Assembly (NCBI GenBank): GCA_964437945.1
Contig: CAYTJF010000064.1
Coordinates: 1 to 23,950 of the forward strand
From: Granulosicoccus sp964437945
Lineage (GTDB): Bacteria > Pseudomonadota > Gammaproteobacteria > Granulosicoccales > Granulosicoccaceae
Direction: 5' to 3'
DNA length: 23,950 bases
Shown: positions 21,379 through 23,950 of the stretch, piece by piece
How the letters are laid out: every line of letters begins with the position of its first letter
How positions within the stretch are numbered: position 1 is the stretch's first letter
Notes under the pieces: model-generated
Seen by the model: only the letters and a program-made list of their open reading frames with translations
Told to the model about the DNA's origin: nothing
The model's database searches: none
Program-made: the position numbers and the translations under genes

Positions 21379-22173
21379 TCACTGTTTTATAGCAATTAGA
21401 GAAGCGAAATTAAAACACTGGAACCAAACACTCGAGCTTTCGAACCCAGCAGATTTTAGTCTTTGTGCATGTGTCTCCAGAGTATCGGGCACAAGTACGT
21501 TTTCCAGAGCGTTTCTCTTTTGGCTTATCTCAAGATCGGAATAGCCGTTAGCGCGTTTGAAATTGTGGTACATCTCTATATGCATGCGGCTAAGCTGCGG
21601 ATCATCAAACGTCACCTTCTCGGACAAGATAAGCACACCGCCAGTATTCAAACTGTCAGCGATCGATTGCATCATGTCGTTACGCTCGGCTGGCGCAACA
21701 AACTGCAGGGTAAAATTCATCGCCACAACGGATGCGTTTTGTAGTTCAGCGTTTTGCATATCTTCGTTATGCAACTGAATGGGCACTTGAAATTGCGGAT
21801 TAGTTGACTGACTGATCTGAGATGCAATGACGTCTGAAGCCTTGTTTATCATCGCCGATGAATTATCAATGCCATGAATACAACAACCCCGCGATTGTAA
21901 ATGGTTATTGCGCGCAGATTCGCATAACGCGTGATGCATAGCCAAACTGGTTGCTCCGAGAGAACAACCGAGATCGTAGAGGTTTGTACCACTTTGAACG
22001 TAGCGCGCAGCAAGCAAACCTGACTGCGAAATAATTGCCTGATACCCGGGTATGGATCGTTTCAACATGTCGGGAAATACATCGGCAACGCTTTGGTCAA
22101 ACTGAAATTCGCTTACAGCGCCCAGAGGTTGAGCGAATAAAGAATCGCGGTTCTTATCGATTGGTGTACTCAA
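21379..22173 (-). CDS. cmoA: Carboxy-S-adenosylmethionine synthase
   Basis: This 264-residue enzyme makes carboxy-SAM from SAM and prephenate, the donor used by CmoB. Family landmarks in order: RDSLFAQPLG, FQFDQSVADVFPDMLKRSIPGYQ, LYDLGCSLGATSLAM, IHGIDNSSAMI, VVAMNFTLQFV, LILSEKV, FKRANGYSDLEISQKRNALENVL and WFQCFNFASLIAIK. The frame begins with TTG at 22173. E. coli CmoA begins just before the Arg-Asp-x-Leu-Phe motif, so a start here is about right, and no ATG or GTG lies nearby in frame; AAGG is about 14 nt upstream, so initiation is probably weak. It is divergent from the AlkA-like gene across 152 bp. Confidence 0.97.
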   Translation of the reverse strand: MSTPIDKNRDSLFAQPLGAVSEFQFDQSVADVFPDMLKRSIPGYQAIISQSGLLAARYVQSGTNLYDLGCSLGATSLAMHHALCESARNNHLQSRGCCIHGIDNSSAMINKASDVIASQISQSTNPQFQVPIQLHNEDMQNAELQNASVVAMNFTLQFVAPAERNDMMQSIADSLNTGGVLILSEKVTFDDPQLSRMHIEMYHNFKRANGYSDLEISQKRNALENVLVPDTLETHAQRLKSAGFESSSVWFQCFNFASLIAIKQ

Positions 22174-22325
22174 AGTTAAGCTAATTACCTTAGTTTGTTA
22201 AATTGCTCGAACGCTTTGATTCTGGTTCGTTATTTTATTGCTATCTTGCACGTTAAAGCTTTGGTTGATGTGCGCTACGCCTAAAAAAACGCTACGATGC
22301 ACGAAACTTTTGCTCCTGTATATCG

Positions 22326-22955
22326 ATGTCGTTGCAATATAAGCCGGAAACCGCGCGTCGACGTATCAAAAATGCGGACCCGGTCATGGCGCACTTAATC
22401 AAACGCGTTGGGCCGTTTAGAATGGAAACTGAATTCGAACTCAGTCCATTCGAAGCGCTTTTGCGTGCGATTGTTCACCAGCAATTGTCCATCAAGGCTG
22501 CCACCGCTATTCATACGCGGGTTACCGCCTTGTTTGGCAAGCAAATCCAGCCACGTGCGCTACTGAAAATGGATGATGACATGCTGCTCGCGGCCGGTCT
22601 TTCAAAGGCGAAAGTTCTGGCAGTGAAGGACCTGGCAGCTCGACGGCTAGATGGTACCGTACCCGAGCTTTCGGTGCTGCAAGAAGAGGCAAATGAAGTG
22701 ATTATCGAGCGCCTGTGTGAGGTTCGAGGTATTGGACGCTGGACGGTACAAATGATGCTGATTTTTAAACTTGGCAGGCCAGACGTATTGCCTGTAGACG
22801 ATCTTGGGGTTCGTAAAGGTTATCACTTTGCCTATGCAACACCTGCACTACCGACGGCTGCTGAACTCATTGAAGCCGGCGAAAAATGGGCGCCGTATCG
22901 ATCTGTGGCAAGTTGGTATTTATGGCGAGCCTGTGAGCTGGACTGGCCGGATTAG
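22326..22955 (+). CDS. DNA-3-methyladenine glycosylase II, short AlkA-like form
   Basis: This 209-residue HhH-GPD superfamily DNA repair protein should excise alkylated bases such as 3-methyladenine. The helix-hairpin-helix is LCEVRGIGRWTVQMMLIF (residues about 130-147), and the catalytic Asp is in LPVDDLGVRKGY (Asp158 or Asp159). The N-terminal helix FEALLRAIVHQQLSIKAAT is typical of the family. No Cys cluster for an iron-sulfur centre is present, unlike EndoIII. It lacks the N-terminal TBP-like domain of E. coli AlkA (282 residues) and so resembles single-domain yeast Mag1-like or Mpg2-type enzymes. ATG 22326 has no clear ribosome-binding site. Its stop overlaps the first bases of a long palindromic repeat. 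Confidence 0.92.
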   Translation: MSLQYKPETARRRIKNADPVMAHLIKRVGPFRMETEFELSPFEALLRAIVHQQLSIKAATAIHTRVTALFGKQIQPRALLKMDDDMLLAAGLSKAKVLAVKDLAARRLDGTVPELSVLQEEANEVIIERLCEVRGIGRWTVQMMLIFKLGRPDVLPVDDLGVRKGYHFAYATPALPTAAELIEAGEKWAPYRSVASWYLWRACELDWPD

Positions 22956-23159
22956 TGTGGTGTAACAAGTAAACGGCGCAAAGCTGATTGTTCGGGGCGG
23001 CCTTGCGTAAAATTGCCTCAACAAGGCACCGTTTTTATGCCCTTTAGGGTACGCAGCCAATATAGGTCATTTTGGCAAGAACGGTAACGCAGGAGAGGTG
23101 ATTTGCGGAAGGCCGCCCCGACCGAATCTGATTGTGTCGTTTGCTTATTACACCACACT
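22954..23159. repeat. ~206-bp imperfect palindrome, MITE-like, between alkA-like and azlC
   Basis: The left arm starts AGTGTGGTGTAACAAGTAAA at 22954. The reverse complement of the right arm starts AGTGTGGTGTAATAAGCAAA from 23159. The arms stay alignable for about 60 nt, including a shared CGGGGCGGCCTT block (22993-23004 and its complement around 23110-23121). The centre has further pairing (ACCGTT near 23028 with AACGGT near 23080). The first 12 bases of each arm also occur at the mnmD stop (17658-17669). A transcript could fold into one long hairpin, and it may work as a terminator for alkA. No transposase and no clear target-site duplication are seen. Confidence 0.88.
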
Positions 23160-23220
23160 TGCTTTCGTAAGCCTAAGCTTAACGCTACAATCGGTTTTTC
23201 TCGAACACCAATGAATTTGC

Positions 23221-23950
23221 GTGAAATCCGAAATTCCCCGTTTATCCGATCCATCACACAGCCGCAAGCGTGAGTTTTTTTCTGGTGCAAGAGCGATCCT
23301 GCCCCTGGTTGTTGGTGCAACGCCATTTGGTATGTTATTTGGTGCGCTGGCCATCTCAGTGGGTATGGCGCCATGGGCAGTGATGGGCTTGAGTTTGATT
23401 GTGTTTGCAGGTTCTTCGCAATTTGTAGCAGCGGGACTGGTTGGGCAGGGCGCCAGCCTGGGAGTCATTGTCTTGACCACCTTCGTTGTTAATTTGCGTC
23501 ATGCACTGTATGCAGCATCTCTGGGGCCGTACATGCGCCATCTTTCGCATCGGTGGTTAGCGCCAATGGCGTTCGTGTTAACCGATGAAAGTTATGCAGC
23601 GGTAATTGCGCGGTTTGAAAAGGCAGATGACTCGCCAAACAAACATTGGTTCTATTCGGGCGGGGCCTTGTTAATGTATGTGAATTGGCAACTGTGGACC
23701 ATTGCAGGCATTGTTGCTGGTCAGCGGCTACAAGGTGTAGGTGAACTTGGGCTGGAATTTGCCATGGTGGTGACCTTCATTGGTATTGTTGTCCCATTAA
23801 TCAAACAATGGCCGATGTTGCTTTGCGCCATAGTAGCTGGTGCAACTGCGTTATGGTTTCATGAGCTACCACATCAGTTGGGATTAATTGTTGCATCGTT
23901 GTGCGGGATTGGCGCAGGGTTGGCAGCACAGATGCTTAGCGATCGTAGAG
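23221..23950 (+). CDS. azlC: AzlC-family branched-chain amino acid exporter, truncated by window end
   Basis: The frame is open from GTG 23221 to the window edge (243 codons). The first stop upstream in frame is at 23212-23214, so GTG is the earliest usual start; no Shine-Dalgarno is evident. It encodes an inner-membrane protein of the AzlC (LIV-E large subunit) family. FSGARAILPLVVGATPFGMLFGALA, FAGSSQFVAAGLVGQGAS, VVNLRHALYAASLGPYM and LTDESYA are diagnostic, and several hydrophobic helices follow. AzlC works with the small AzlD subunit, usually encoded directly downstream with overlap; that region is outside the window. AzlC proteins are about 230-250 residues, so little is missing. The upstream palindrome separates it from the glycosylase gene. 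Confidence 0.93.
   Translation, partial: MKSEIPRLSDPSHSRKREFFSGARAILPLVVGATPFGMLFGALAISVGMAPWAVMGLSLIVFAGSSQFVAAGLVGQGASLGVIVLTTFVVNLRHALYAASLGPYMRHLSHRWLAPMAFVLTDESYAAVIARFEKADDSPNKHWFYSGGALLMYVNWQLWTIAGIVAGQRLQGVGELGLEFAMVVTFIGIVVPLIKQWPMLLCAIVAGATALWFHELPHQLGLIVASLCGIGAGLAAQMLSDRR

Noticed and set aside
1..23950. tRNA, rRNA, complete insertion sequences and prophage genes
   Set aside because: I looked for cloverleaf-like sequence, conserved rRNA blocks, transposase motifs and phage genes on both strands and saw none; only the MITE-like palindrome suggests mobility.

Overview
The window looks like draft chromosomal sequence from a gammaproteobacterium, probably environmental or marine; I cannot name the genus. 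The gammaproteobacterial assignment rests on a CmoA/CmoB pair, an E. coli-type (type I) MurB, a DinF-class MATE transporter, and a GumB/GumC-like export pair with a tyrosine-rich BY-kinase tail. One run of exactly 100 Ns (10629-10728) is a scaffold gap of unknown true size inside the chain-length/kinase gene.

Layout. 1-553 (minus): 5' part of a lipoprotein gene that runs off the left edge in an in-frame Pro-Glu hexanucleotide repeat. 554-1066: 513-bp divergent intergenic region with an ~80-bp tandem duplication. 1067-12995 (plus): exopolysaccharide locus in the order WecG/TagA-type glycosyltransferase, CDP-paratose-2-epimerase-like SDR, WcaJ-type priming transferase, DXR-II/DRL-like oxidoreductase with a SAF domain, CDP-glucose 4,6-dehydratase (rfbG), glucose-1-phosphate cytidylyltransferase (rfbF), outer-membrane beta-barrel, short Wza/GumB lipoprotein, and Wzc/GumC-like co-polymerase/tyrosine kinase. 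It ends in a clear intrinsic terminator (13099-13128). 13284-22173 (minus): housekeeping genes murB, dinF, ugd, mnmD, an unrecognised 328-aa protein, marR, cmoB and cmoA, with a possible plus-strand mini-gene plus terminator between marR and cmoB. 22326-23950 (plus): a short AlkA-like DNA glycosylase and a truncated azlC, separated by a ~206-bp imperfect palindrome.

How the genes fit. RfbF and RfbG should make CDP-glucose and then CDP-4-keto-6-deoxyglucose. The SDR epimerase and the reductoisomerase-like protein are candidates for turning this into an unusual deoxy or branched sugar. No homologue of the known later enzymes (DdhC/DdhD, paratose or abequose synthase) is present in the window. 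WcaJ would load the first sugar-phosphate on undecaprenyl phosphate, the WecG-type enzyme would add a sugar to the lipid-linked intermediate, and the Wza/Wzc pair with the barrel would control length and export. Flippase, polymerase and further glycosyltransferases are not in view. Ugd could supply UDP-glucuronate. MnmD, CmoB and CmoA all modify the wobble uridine of tRNAs.

The most noteworthy non-coding signals are a small dispersed repeat family (28-nt core, three copies, two touching stop codons), several 15-nt tandem repeats in front of exopolysaccharide genes, and the mini-gene at 20110-20240.
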